Assembly (NCBI GenBank): GCA_943788425.1 | Contig: CALSQF010000004.1 | Coordinates: 310,001 to 374,000, forward strand | Source: an uncultured Planktomarina sp. | GTDB lineage: Bacteria > Pseudomonadota > Alphaproteobacteria > Rhodobacterales > Rhodobacteraceae | Direction of reading: 5' to 3' | DNA: 64,000 nt | Part shown: one piece after another, positions 27,066 to 35,278 of the stretch | Layout: the number at the start of each line of letters is the position of its first letter | Numbering within the stretch: position 1 is the first letter of the stretch | Translations under genes and position numbers: made by a program | The notes under the pieces: generated by a model | What the model was told of the DNA's origin: nothing | The model's database searches: none | Seen by the model: the letters and a program-made list of their open reading frames with translations, nothing else

Positions 27066-27782
27066 TCATGCCAGCGCCGCCAAGGCCTGCGACAAATCAA
27101 TCGCGCCATCATAGAGAGCCCGCCCTGAAATGGCTCCTGAGATCACCCCCGTGGCCTGTAATTCAAGTAAATCTTGCAGGCTTGAAACTCCGCCGGAGGC
27201 AATCACTGGGATGGATACGGCGCGCGCTAGGGCTTCGGTGGCGGCGATATTTGGCCCGCCCATGGCACCATCGCGGTTGATATCTGTATAGATTATCGCT
27301 GCAATTCCGTCTTGTTCAAACTGTTTGGCCAAATCTGTCACTAAAATATCGGTTTCTATGGCCCAGCCGCGGGTCGCTACGCGGCCTTCGCGGGCATCAA
27401 GCCCCACGGCAATTTTCCCGGGAAAAGCCCTTGTGGCTTCACGCACTAAGGCCGAGTTTTCGACGGCCACTGTGCCGAGTATGACGCGTGATAACCCAAG
27501 ATCAATCCAGGCTGCAATCGTTTCCATATCACGTATTCCGCCGCCAAGTTGGCAGGGTACGGAAACCGTTGAGAGTATATCGCGCACGCTGGCATCGTTC
27601 ACAGGCGTGCCGGCAAAGGCTCCATTGAGATCTACCAGATGAATCCAGGTACAGCCGGCCTGTTCAAAAGCTAGAGCTTGATCGGTAGGGCTTTCGTTAA
27701 ACACAGTCGCTTGATCCATTTCGCCCTTGTACAGGCGCACGGCTTGGCCGTCTTTGAGGTCAATTGCGGGATAAAGAATCAT
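27066..27782 (-). CDS. hisA: HisA, ProFAR isomerase
   Basis: Isomerises phosphoribosylformimino-AICAR phosphate in histidine synthesis. A 238-residue TIM barrel, starting MILYPAIDLKDGQAVRL with the catalytic Asp8, and with the second Asp in IYTDINRDGAMGGPN. The ATG at 27782 begins at the conserved N-terminus; a longer frame upstream would run into the hisH end. Confidence 0.96.
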   Translation of the reverse strand: MILYPAIDLKDGQAVRLYKGEMDQATVFNESPTDQALAFEQAGCTWIHLVDLNGAFAGTPVNDASVRDILSTVSVPCQLGGGIRDMETIAAWIDLGLSRVILGTVAVENSALVREATRAFPGKIAVGLDAREGRVATRGWAIETDILVTDLAKQFEQDGIAAIIYTDINRDGAMGGPNIAATEALARAVSIPVIASGGVSSLQDLLELQATGVISGAISGRALYDGAIDLSQALAALA

Positions 27783-27811
27783 AGGGTCTCGCCTTGCGTA
27801 AAGTAGGGCCG

Positions 27812-28450
27812 CTAGGGGCGCCAATTGAGAAAATTTGAGATTAGGCGAAGCCCGGTACTTTGGCTTTTTTCTGGATGAAACTGCATGCCGATGCGCGTGC
27901 CGGAGCTGATAATCGCCGAGATTTCAACGCCATAATCCACATGTGCCAATCTGTGCGCCTGGTCTTTGAGAATAAAGTGATAGGAATGCACAAAATAGGC
28001 GTGATCGCCATTGTTTAGCCCCGCCAGTACCGGGTGCGTTCCTGTAATCACCAGATCGTTCCAGCCCATATGTGGCACTTTCAGGCTTGGATCGGTCGGT
28101 TCAATTGGCTCGATATCTCCGGCGATCCAATCTAAGCCCTTGGTGGTTTGATATTCATGGCCAAAGCTCGCCATCATCTGCATGCCGACGCAAATACCCA
28201 AAAAGGGTTTGGCGTCTATTTTGACCGCCTCTAGAAGGGCATCATATAGGCCAGTTTTCTCGACTAAGGCCGCTTTGCAGGCTGGAAAGGCGCCGTCACC
28301 CGGCAGCACCAGACGATCCGCACGGCGCAGCATGTCAGGATCCGAGGTGACAATAACCTCTTCATTGGACACTTCTGTCGCCATGCGCTCAAAGGCCTTT
28401 TGCGCTGAATGCAAATTTCCACTCTCGTAATCTATTAAGGCTGTCAGCAT
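27812..28450 (-). CDS. hisH: Imidazole glycerol phosphate synthase glutaminase subunit HisH
   Basis: Class I glutamine amidotransferase of 212 residues that supplies ammonia to HisF. The nucleophile is in FLGICVGMQMM, and the His-Glu pair in MQFHPEKSQ. The ATG at 28450 starts at the conserved LIDYESGNLHSA; it lies 4 bases after the hisB stop and has no clear ribosome binding site, so it may depend on coupling. Confidence 0.95.
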   Translation of the reverse strand: MLTALIDYESGNLHSAQKAFERMATEVSNEEVIVTSDPDMLRRADRLVLPGDGAFPACKAALVEKTGLYDALLEAVKIDAKPFLGICVGMQMMASFGHEYQTTKGLDWIAGDIEPIEPTDPSLKVPHMGWNDLVITGTHPVLAGLNNGDHAYFVHSYHFILKDQAHRLAHVDYGVEISAIISSGTRIGMQFHPEKSQSTGLRLISNFLNWRP

Positions 28451-28454
28451 GAGA

Positions 28455-29042
28455 TTAGAGGCTGCCTTTGGTCGAGGGAATCGCATCAGATTTGCGTGGA
28501 TCGGTTTCTAGCGCATCGCGAAGTGCCCGGGCGACTGATTTAAACGCCGCCTCCGCTATATGGTGGCTATTTATGCCATGCAATTTGTCGACGTGCAGGG
28601 TAATGCCGCCGTGGGTTGAGAGGGCTTGAAAAAATTCGCGCAGGAGTTCGGTATCGAAAGTGCCAATTTTTTGGGTTGGCAGATCGAGGTTCCACACCAA
28701 ATAGGGGCGACCCGAGAGATCGAGTGCGCAGCGCACCAAAGCGTCATCCATAGCCAGCAGGCAATCGCCGTAGCGCCGAATGCCGCGTTTGTCGCCGAGA
28801 GCTTGGGTCAAGGCCTGCCCCAAGGCGATGCCCACATCTTCAACCGTATGATGGTCATCAATGTGCAAATCTCCCGTGCAGCGGATGGTCATGTCAATCA
28901 GAGCATGGCGGGCCAGCTGATCTAGCATGTGATCGAAAAAGCCAACGCCGGTCTGATTGTCGTATAGGCCGCTGCCATCGAGATTGAGCTCAACTGAGAT
29001 TTTGGTCTCTGCGGTATCGCGGGAAATATGGACTGTACGCAT
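28455..29042 (-). CDS. hisB: Imidazoleglycerol-phosphate dehydratase HisB
   Basis: Dehydrates imidazole glycerol phosphate to imidazole acetol phosphate. 195 residues, with the duplicated metal-binding motifs [14 protein letters not shown] and [12 protein letters not shown]. It is the first gene of a compact hisBHAFE run on the minus strand; unrelated genes that often sit between hisB and hisH in relatives are absent. Confidence 0.96.
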   Translation of the reverse strand: MRTVHISRDTAETKISVELNLDGSGLYDNQTGVGFFDHMLDQLARHALIDMTIRCTGDLHIDDHHTVEDVGIALGQALTQALGDKRGIRRYGDCLLAMDDALVRCALDLSGRPYLVWNLDLPTQKIGTFDTELLREFFQALSTHGGITLHVDKLHGINSHHIAEAAFKSVARALRDALETDPRKSDAIPSTKGSL

Positions 29043-29363
29043 TGTCTACCCTTTATGTTCCAGGGCCTTATAATCGGCTTGTGAGCCGTTGAGAAGGGGC
29101 AAGCGTGACAAGTGCTGCACCGGTTGGCGGTGGCTCGGAATTTTTTGCAAAAAAGGCGGCACCAAAGGGTACTGCCAGTCTATGTTTCAATTTTGGGAGG
29201 AAATTCTAGCTGCCCGGTTCGTAGCGAAAAATGCTGCGGCGCAACAATGCTTAAGGCGGCATTGCCGCTATGTGTGGCGCGCATGCTAGAATGTAGATTT
29301 TATCTGTTTTGGGGCAATTGTGCCGCAAATCATACCGGGAGGGAGACGCCTGCGATAAGTCAT
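29043..29363. other. Intergenic region between hisB and tRNA-Gly terminator
   Basis: No supported gene. Frames on the plus strand here run through the tRNA and are shadows. It should hold the his promoter on the minus strand; I see no attenuator-like His codon run. Confidence 0.35.
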
Positions 29364-29387
29364 AAAAAACCCGCGTTTAGCCCGGGT
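29364..29387 (-). terminator. Intrinsic terminator of tRNA-Gly
   Basis: On the minus strand, ACCCG and CGGGT (29387-29383 and 29373-29369) form a short stem around a 9-base loop, followed by a run of six T starting in the stem. It lies 14 bases after the tRNA end. Confidence 0.6.
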
Positions 29388-29400
29388 GTCTTTGACCAAT

Positions 29401-29475
29401 TGGAGCGGGCGAAGAGATTCGAACTCTCGACCCTAACCTTGGCAAGGTTATGCTCTACCCCTGAGCTACGCCCGC
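29401..29475 (-). tRNA. tRNA-Gly (GCC)
   Basis: On the minus strand from 29475: acceptor stem GCGGGCG paired with CGCCCGC, D arm with AGCTCAGGGGTAGAGC, anticodon loop TTGCCAA (GCC), T loop TTCGAAT, and an encoded CCA ending at 29401. Confidence 0.96.
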
Positions 29476-29580
29476 ACCCTTTTGGTTTGGCTGAGATAGC
29501 CCCAGTGGATGTTTCCTGCAAGGGGTAAAATGCCATAATTGTCAGATTATTTTGCTCAGGCCGCTTTGCGGGATCTGTAT

Positions 29581-30376
29581 CTAGGACTCGCCATTGAATG
29601 CGACTGGACATTCGGGCAGGTCAACATCGACATGATGCAGCAGTGGCGAGAGCGGATCCAAAAGTAAAAACCCATAGCCGCCCGGTTCTGCGACTGAGAG
29701 GCTTGAGGCACCGGCACCCAGAACCATAGGCATTTGATGGCAGGGACTTTTGATCATCGCATGGGTGACGCCGCGGTAGGATGAGACGATGATCCTATGG
29801 ATGTGACCGTTGATGACCATCTTGCAGCGCCCGGAGGCGGCGATCATATCGGCCACTTCGGTGCCGTTTCTAAGATGGATGGCATCCATCCCATCAATGC
29901 CGGAGCGCAGCATGTGGTGATGGGATACGATGACCAAAGGTCTCACTTGCCTTAAGCTGAGTTTGCAGCCAGTCCAGACGCGCGCGGCAAAGGCACCCGC
30001 TGTGCCGGTCACAGGCTTGCTCATCAAGCGTGTCGAGAAACAGCACGTCGGTTTCGCCAAAGCTGTGACGCCCGTGGCTAAACCCTGCCGCAAACTCTGG
30101 GAAGATTTCGGCAAATGCCCCGCGCTGGTCATGATTGCCCAGCATGAGCGTTCCAGGGAAGGGTTGATCGGCAAGGAATTGTTTGAAAATTTCATATTGG
30201 GTGACACGCCCGTAGTGCGTTAAATCGCCCATGATGAATAGATGTGCATTATCGGCATGATGCTCGGCGGCATGGTCCAGGCAGAGCCGAAACCGGGCTG
30301 CTGGATCTAGACCAAAGATCTGATTGCGCGGCTCCGTGATGTGAATATCTGACATCAATAGGATTTTTGCAGCCAT
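29581..30376 (-). pseudogene. Calcineurin-like phosphoesterase, frameshifted
   Basis: A metallophosphoesterase of the CpdA/cyclic-nucleotide phosphodiesterase type in two frames. The first (30376 to 29894) has the metal motifs LLMSDIHITEP, IMGDLTHYG and LMLGNHDQRG. The second (to 29581) has VIVSHHHML and INGHIHR, the last two histidine motifs. All five family motifs are thus present but need a +1 shift (one extra base) near 29935-29960, where both frames are open. The joined protein would be about 265 residues, the family length. It is most simply a recent frameshift. A programmed shift is possible, but I see no known slippery site. Confidence 0.75.
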
Positions 30377-30402
30377 GAGGCTCTCCTTACGGGGCGATTT
30401 AA

Positions 30403-33400
30403 CTATTCGAATTCTATCAGCAAATCCTTGGCATCAATCTGAGCGCCGGGGGTGACATGAACGGCTTTGATCACCGCGTCGCGCTCTGCATGTAGGCCGG
30501 TCTCCATTTTCATGGCCTCAATGGTCAGCAGCAAATCCCCGGCGCGTACCTGCGCTCCGGTAAAGGCGGCCACAGACGCAACAACACCGGGCATGGGCGC
30601 CCCGATGTGATTGGCATTGCCATTTTCGGCTTTCGGCCGGGCGGCGCTTGTGGATTTAACCTTGCGATTGGGCACTCGTATCACCCGGGGCTGCCCGTTT
30701 AGCTCAAAGAACACGCGCGCATCGCCCGCGTCATTGGTCTCACCAACGGCTTGCAACAAGATCTCGAGGGTTTTACCCGGGTCAATTTCAGCGGTGATCT
30801 CCTCACCTGGCTGCATACCATAAAAGAAGGTTTGGGTGGGCAGCGCTCGCACAGGGCCATAGGTGCGGTGGCGGCCCATATAATCGAGAAACACTTTTGG
30901 ATACATTAAATAGCCGTTCAAATCCTCATCATCGACCTTTTTGCCCTCCAAAAGCACGCTAACCTCCGAACGCTGGACCTCCAGATCTGCCGCCGGCATG
31001 GATTTGCCTGGCCGCTCTGTCATGGGGTGCTGCCCCTTGAGGATTTTGGCAGAGATGCTTGCAGGAAATCCGCCGGGGGGCTGTCCAAGATTGCCGCGCA
31101 TCATATCGACCACGCTGTCAGGAAAGGCCACATCGTGTTCCGGGTCTTCGACCTCAGCGCGGGTTAATCCTTGTGACACCATCATCAGCGCCATGTCGCC
31201 GACCACTTTTGAACTGGGTGTCACTTTTACAATATCGCCGAACATTTGGTTCACATCCGCATAGGTCTGCGCCACATCCTCCCAGCGATCTTCCAGGCCC
31301 AAAGAGCGGGCTTGGGCTTTGAGATTGGTAAATTGGCCGCCGGGCATTTCATGCAGGTAGACCTCAGAGGCCGGCGCTTGCAACCCGCTTTCAAAAGCGC
31401 TGTATTGTGCGCGGACTTGCTCCCAATAGCCGCTGATCTTGCGGATCTCAGCAATATTTAAGCCCGTGTCCCGTCCAGTATGGGCCAGAGCCTCTACGAT
31501 GGAGCCCAAAGCTGGCTGCGATGTGCCGCCGGCAAAGGCATCCATCGCCGCATCCACTGCATCCACACCGGCTTCGGCCGCCGCCAGAACGGTGGCCCCA
31601 GAAATGCCCGAGGTGTCATGGGTATGGAAATGAATGGGAAGGCCAACTTCTTGCTTCAGAGCGCCAATCAAAGCCTTGGCCGCCGTGGGCTTCAGCAGTC
31701 CCGCCATATCTTTGAGTCCCAGCACATGCGCACCGGCAGCTTCCAACTCCTTGGCCATCGAAACATAGTATTTCAGATCATATTTTGCGCGATCGGGATT
31801 CAGAATATCACCGGTGTAACAGATCGTGCCTTCGCAGACCCGATCCGCTTCGATCACAGCGTCCATAGCGATGCGCATATTTTCCACCCAATTGAGGCTG
31901 TCAAACACGCGGAAGACGTCCACACCCGTCTGTGCTGCTTGTCGTACAAAGAATTGCACCACATTGTCAGGATAGTTGGTATAGCCCACCCCGTTGCTGG
32001 CGCGCAAAAGCATTTGGGTCATGATATTGGGCATGCCCGCGCGCAAATCGCGCAATCGCTGCCAAGGGCATTCTTGCAAAAAGCGATAGGCCACATCAAA
32101 GGTCGCTCCGCCCCAGCATTCAACCGAAAATAGCCCAGGTAGCCCCGCCGCGTAGGCGGGAGCAATTTTTACCATGTCATGGCTGCGCATGCGCGTTGCT
32201 AAAAGCGATTGATGCCCGTCGCGCATGGTGGTGTCGGTCAACAAGAGGCTGTCTTGCGCCTTCATCCAATCGGCCAGACCCTTCGGACCCCGCGCAGTCA
32301 GAATATCCTTAGTCCCCTCAGCGCGGTCACCGAGGGCAATTGGCGTTTTAGGCGGCTTAATATCGCTGGCAGGGCGGGCCTGATCTTGGGTTTCAGGATG
32401 TCCGTTGACCGTAATATCTGCAATATAGGTCAAGATCTTCGTGGCTCGATCGCGCCGCTTGCTGAATTTGAACAGGTCAGCTGTCGTGTCGATAAAGCTG
32501 GTGGTATATTCGTAATTCAAGAAGGTGGGATGCTTAAGCAGATTTTCCACGAAGGCGATATTGGTGCTTACACCGCGAATCCGAAATTCGCGCAACGCTC
32601 GGTCCATCCGTGCAATTGCAGCCTCAGGTGTTGGTGCCCAAGCGGTGACCTTTTCTAGCAGGCTGTCATAATAGCGGGTGATGACAGCGCCAGAATAGGC
32701 CGTGCCGCCATCCAGCCGAATACCCATGCCCGTCGCGCCACGATAGGCGGTGATGCGACCGTAATCTGGGATGAAATTATTTGACGGATCTTCTGTGGTC
32801 ACGCGGCATTGAATCGCGTGGCCGTCCAGCCGCACATCGTCTTGGCAGGCCGTGCCTGTGGCTTCGGCCAGAGGTTTTCCCTCAGCAATAAGGATCTGCG
32901 CCCGCACGATATCGATGCCGGTGACCTCTTCTGTCACCGTATGTTCCACCTGCACCCGCGGGTTCACCTCAATGAAATAGAACTCTTGACTGTCCATATC
33001 CATTAAGAACTCAACTGTGCCGGCACATTCATAATTTACATGGGCGCAGATCTTCTTTCCAAGAGCGCAAATTTCAGCCCGTTGGGCCTCAGTCAAATAG
33101 GGGGCCGGCGCGCGCTCGACAACTTTTTGGTTGCGGCGCTGAACGGAGCAATCGCGCTCATAGAGGTGATAAATATCGCCAAATTTATCGCCCAAGATTT
33201 GCACTTCGACATGGCGTGCGCGCTCGATCATCCGCTCCAGGTAGCCTTCACCATTGCCAAAGGCCGCCTCTGCTTCACGTCGGCCTTCCAAAACTTTCTC
33301 TTCCAATTCCTCGGCATTATGTATCGGACGCATGCCGCGCCCACCGCCGCCCCAGCTGGCTTTCAGCATCAAAGGATAACCAATGTTCGCTGCCTTTGCT

Positions 33401-33843
33401 CGGATTGTATCCATTTCATTGCCAAGAACATCGGTGGCTGGAACAACCGGTACCTGTGCTTCAATCGCCACGCGGCGCGCGCTCGCCTTGTCGCCCAACT
33501 TGCGCATGGTCTCGGCCTTCGGACCGATAAAGGCGATGTTCGCTGCCGTGCAGGCATCTACAAAATCGGGGTTCTCTGACAAAAGACCATAGCCGGGATG
33601 GATAGCATCCGCGCCGCAGGCCTTGGCCACGCGCAAAATTTCTTCAATGCTCAAATAGGCTGCAACCGGCCCCAGGCCTTCGCCGATCTTATAGGCTTCA
33701 TCCGCTTTGAAACGATGTAGGCCGAGCTTGTCCTCTTCGGCATAGACAGCCACCGTGCGCTTGCCCAATTCATTTGCCGCACGCATGATGCGAATTGCAA
33801 TTTCACCACGATTGGCAATCAGGATTTTTTTGAAGTCGGCCAT
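30403..33843 (-). CDS. pyc: Pyruvate carboxylase
   Basis: Biotin enzyme that carboxylates pyruvate to oxaloacetate with ATP and bicarbonate to refill the citric acid cycle. 1146 residues in the single-chain form: biotin carboxylase (about 1-450, with ILIANRGEIAIRI and the glycine-rich KASWGGGGRGM), carboxyltransferase (about 525-800, with DTTMRDGHQSLLATR), tetramerisation region, and a C-terminal biotinyl domain with the lysine in EAMKMETG. The ATG at 33843 (MADFKKILIANRG) has GAGGAA upstream. It is probably monocistronic. Confidence 0.97.
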   Translation of the reverse strand: MADFKKILIANRGEIAIRIMRAANELGKRTVAVYAEEDKLGLHRFKADEAYKIGEGLGPVAAYLSIEEILRVAKACGADAIHPGYGLLSENPDFVDACTAANIAFIGPKAETMRKLGDKASARRVAIEAQVPVVPATDVLGNEMDTIRAKAANIGYPLMLKASWGGGGRGMRPIHNAEELEEKVLEGRREAEAAFGNGEGYLERMIERARHVEVQILGDKFGDIYHLYERDCSVQRRNQKVVERAPAPYLTEAQRAEICALGKKICAHVNYECAGTVEFLMDMDSQEFYFIEVNPRVQVEHTVTEEVTGIDIVRAQILIAEGKPLAEATGTACQDDVRLDGHAIQCRVTTEDPSNNFIPDYGRITAYRGATGMGIRLDGGTAYSGAVITRYYDSLLEKVTAWAPTPEAAIARMDRALREFRIRGVSTNIAFVENLLKHPTFLNYEYTTSFIDTTADLFKFSKRRDRATKILTYIADITVNGHPETQDQARPASDIKPPKTPIALGDRAEGTKDILTARGPKGLADWMKAQDSLLLTDTTMRDGHQSLLATRMRSHDMVKIAPAYAAGLPGLFSVECWGGATFDVAYRFLQECPWQRLRDLRAGMPNIMTQMLLRASNGVGYTNYPDNVVQFFVRQAAQTGVDVFRVFDSLNWVENMRIAMDAVIEADRVCEGTICYTGDILNPDRAKYDLKYYVSMAKELEAAGAHVLGLKDMAGLLKPTAAKALIGALKQEVGLPIHFHTHDTSGISGATVLAAAEAGVDAVDAAMDAFAGGTSQPALGSIVEALAHTGRDTGLNIAEIRKISGYWEQVRAQYSAFESGLQAPASEVYLHEMPGGQFTNLKAQARSLGLEDRWEDVAQTYADVNQMFGDIVKVTPSSKVVGDMALMMVSQGLTRAEVEDPEHDVAFPDSVVDMMRGNLGQPPGGFPASISAKILKGQHPMTERPGKSMPAADLEVQRSEVSVLLEGKKVDDEDLNGYLMYPKVFLDYMGRHRTYGPVRALPTQTFFYGMQPGEEITAEIDPGKTLEILLQAVGETNDAGDARVFFELNGQPRVIRVPNRKVKSTSAARPKAENGNANHIGAPMPGVVASVAAFTGAQVRAGDLLLTIEAMKMETGLHAERDAVIKAVHVTPGAQIDAKDLLIEFE

Positions 33844-33997
33844 GAGTGTTCCTCGTTGCAATGCACCTGCAGCATTTAAAGCTAGAATTTCCAGAGTTAC
33901 AAATTGTTTTTGAGCCCGTATCGCCACTACTCGCGCGTAAATCAGATTTTAATATCAGGAAAACTCGAATTCCTATCCAATCAAATATGCTAATAAA

Positions 33998-35146
33998 TCA
34001 ATATTTATGCATCAAATCGGGCAAGTCACTCAGATGGGTCGCGGCAATTTGGATCATATTTGACTTCAAATCATCCACCAACATATCATATAAATGTGCC
34101 GGACCTTTTGTGCCAACAGCCCCAAGTGCATAGTGCCAAGCCCGCCCCATCATGACAAAATCCGCGCCCAATGCGAGCGCCCGCAGCATGTCCAAGCCCC
34201 CCTCAATACCGCTGTCGAAAATAAGTGGTAGCTTTGTTGCTGCTTTGACGGCCGGCAGCATATCAATAGCCGCAGGGCTGCCGGCAAATTGCCGACCTGC
34301 GTGGTTGGAGACCCAAACCGCATCCACGCCGAGCCCCTCCAAGGGCGTGGCATCATCAGGGCACATCACGCCCTTAACAATTAAAGGTCCATCCCATGCG
34401 TCTCGCAACAGTTTCACGTAGCTGTGATCTGGTGCGGTGCGCAGCAGATAACCGACGTGGTTGTTGGAGGGCAGGGAGGCCACGCTCTCCATGACCGCCT
34501 TGCCGTAGGTTTCAATCATTTTCATGCGTGGCTTGCCGTTGAGCGCGGTGCGCAGGGCCCATTCTGGACAGCCGGCCACCTGCGCCAGAATTCGGGGTGT
34601 GAGGCGCGGTGGCTGTACCAGCCCGCCGCGAATCTGCCGTTCGCGCCGCGATTGCGCTGGCACGTCGATGGTCACCACCAAAGTGGTAAAGCCCGCGTTT
34701 TTCACCCGCTGGATCATATCATTGCGGATAGCTTCATCGCGGGGCGGGTACATCTGAAACCATCCCATTTCACCCAGATAAGGGGCCACATCTTCGGGTG
34801 TGGTGGTCGCAACCGTTGACATGCCGTAGGGAATTTTTGCGCCCGCCGCAAACCCGGCCAGCGTTTTTTCCGCGCCCGGCCACATCAAGCCTGACATGCC
34901 AACCGGCGCAATGCCGAACGGAGCGGAATATGATCTGCCAAGAAATTCCGTCGCCAATTGTGGTTTGATTTCGCCGCGAAGCCCGCGCGGGACAAAATGG
35001 ATCGCGTCTAATGATGAGCGGTTGCGATGCAATGTGCTTTCATCACCCGTGGCGCTGTCGAGATATTCCCAAGCAAAATGCGGAATTCTCTTGCGCGCTT
35101 TTGAGCGTAAGTCTGAAATGGCGGGGTAATTTGAGTTGAGATCCAT
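33998..35146 (-). CDS. lldD: FMN-dependent alpha-hydroxy-acid dehydrogenase (L-lactate dehydrogenase-like)
   Basis: Flavoenzyme of 382 residues that oxidises an L-2-hydroxy acid such as L-lactate. The active-site motif SNHAGRQ (family form SNHGGRQ) holds the catalytic His and substrate-binding Arg; the second Gly is Ala here. DSGIEGGLDMLRALALGADFVMMGR binds the FMN phosphate. Residues 1-60 match the family entry region (FAWEYLDSATGDE). The ATG at 35146 lacks a clear ribosome binding site, and a LacI-type operator lies directly before it. The next gene on this strand is pyc, 154 bases on, so lactate-derived pyruvate could feed oxaloacetate synthesis; this is inference. Other hydroxy acids such as glycolate or mandelate are possible substrates. 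Confidence 0.8.
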   Translation of the reverse strand: MDLNSNYPAISDLRSKARKRIPHFAWEYLDSATGDESTLHRNRSSLDAIHFVPRGLRGEIKPQLATEFLGRSYSAPFGIAPVGMSGLMWPGAEKTLAGFAAGAKIPYGMSTVATTTPEDVAPYLGEMGWFQMYPPRDEAIRNDMIQRVKNAGFTTLVVTIDVPAQSRRERQIRGGLVQPPRLTPRILAQVAGCPEWALRTALNGKPRMKMIETYGKAVMESVASLPSNNHVGYLLRTAPDHSYVKLLRDAWDGPLIVKGVMCPDDATPLEGLGVDAVWVSNHAGRQFAGSPAAIDMLPAVKAATKLPLIFDSGIEGGLDMLRALALGADFVMMGRAWHYALGAVGTKGPAHLYDMLVDDLKSNMIQIAATHLSDLPDLMHKY

Positions 35147-35147
35147 A

Positions 35148-35161
35148 TGCAAGCGCTTACA
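35148..35161. promoter_or_regulatory. LacI-family operator-like palindrome
   Basis: TGCAAGCGCTTACA fits the LacI/PurR/CcpA-type consensus TGnAAnCGnTTnCA at every fixed position. It ends 1 base before the lldD start codon, so a bound repressor would block the gene. No LacI-family gene is in the window. Confidence 0.55.
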
Positions 35162-35278
35162 TCATTTAAATTGCGAGTTTAAGCCTTATTTTCGCTTCGA
35201 TTTGCATTTTTATGAAAACATAAGAACACAACGCGAACAATTGTTTCACTTTGGGGCAAATAACGCTAGATTGACCAT

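Noticed and set aside
29043-29363. Histidine leader peptide or attenuator before hisB
   Set aside because: No run of His codons or competing hairpins is seen on the minus strand.
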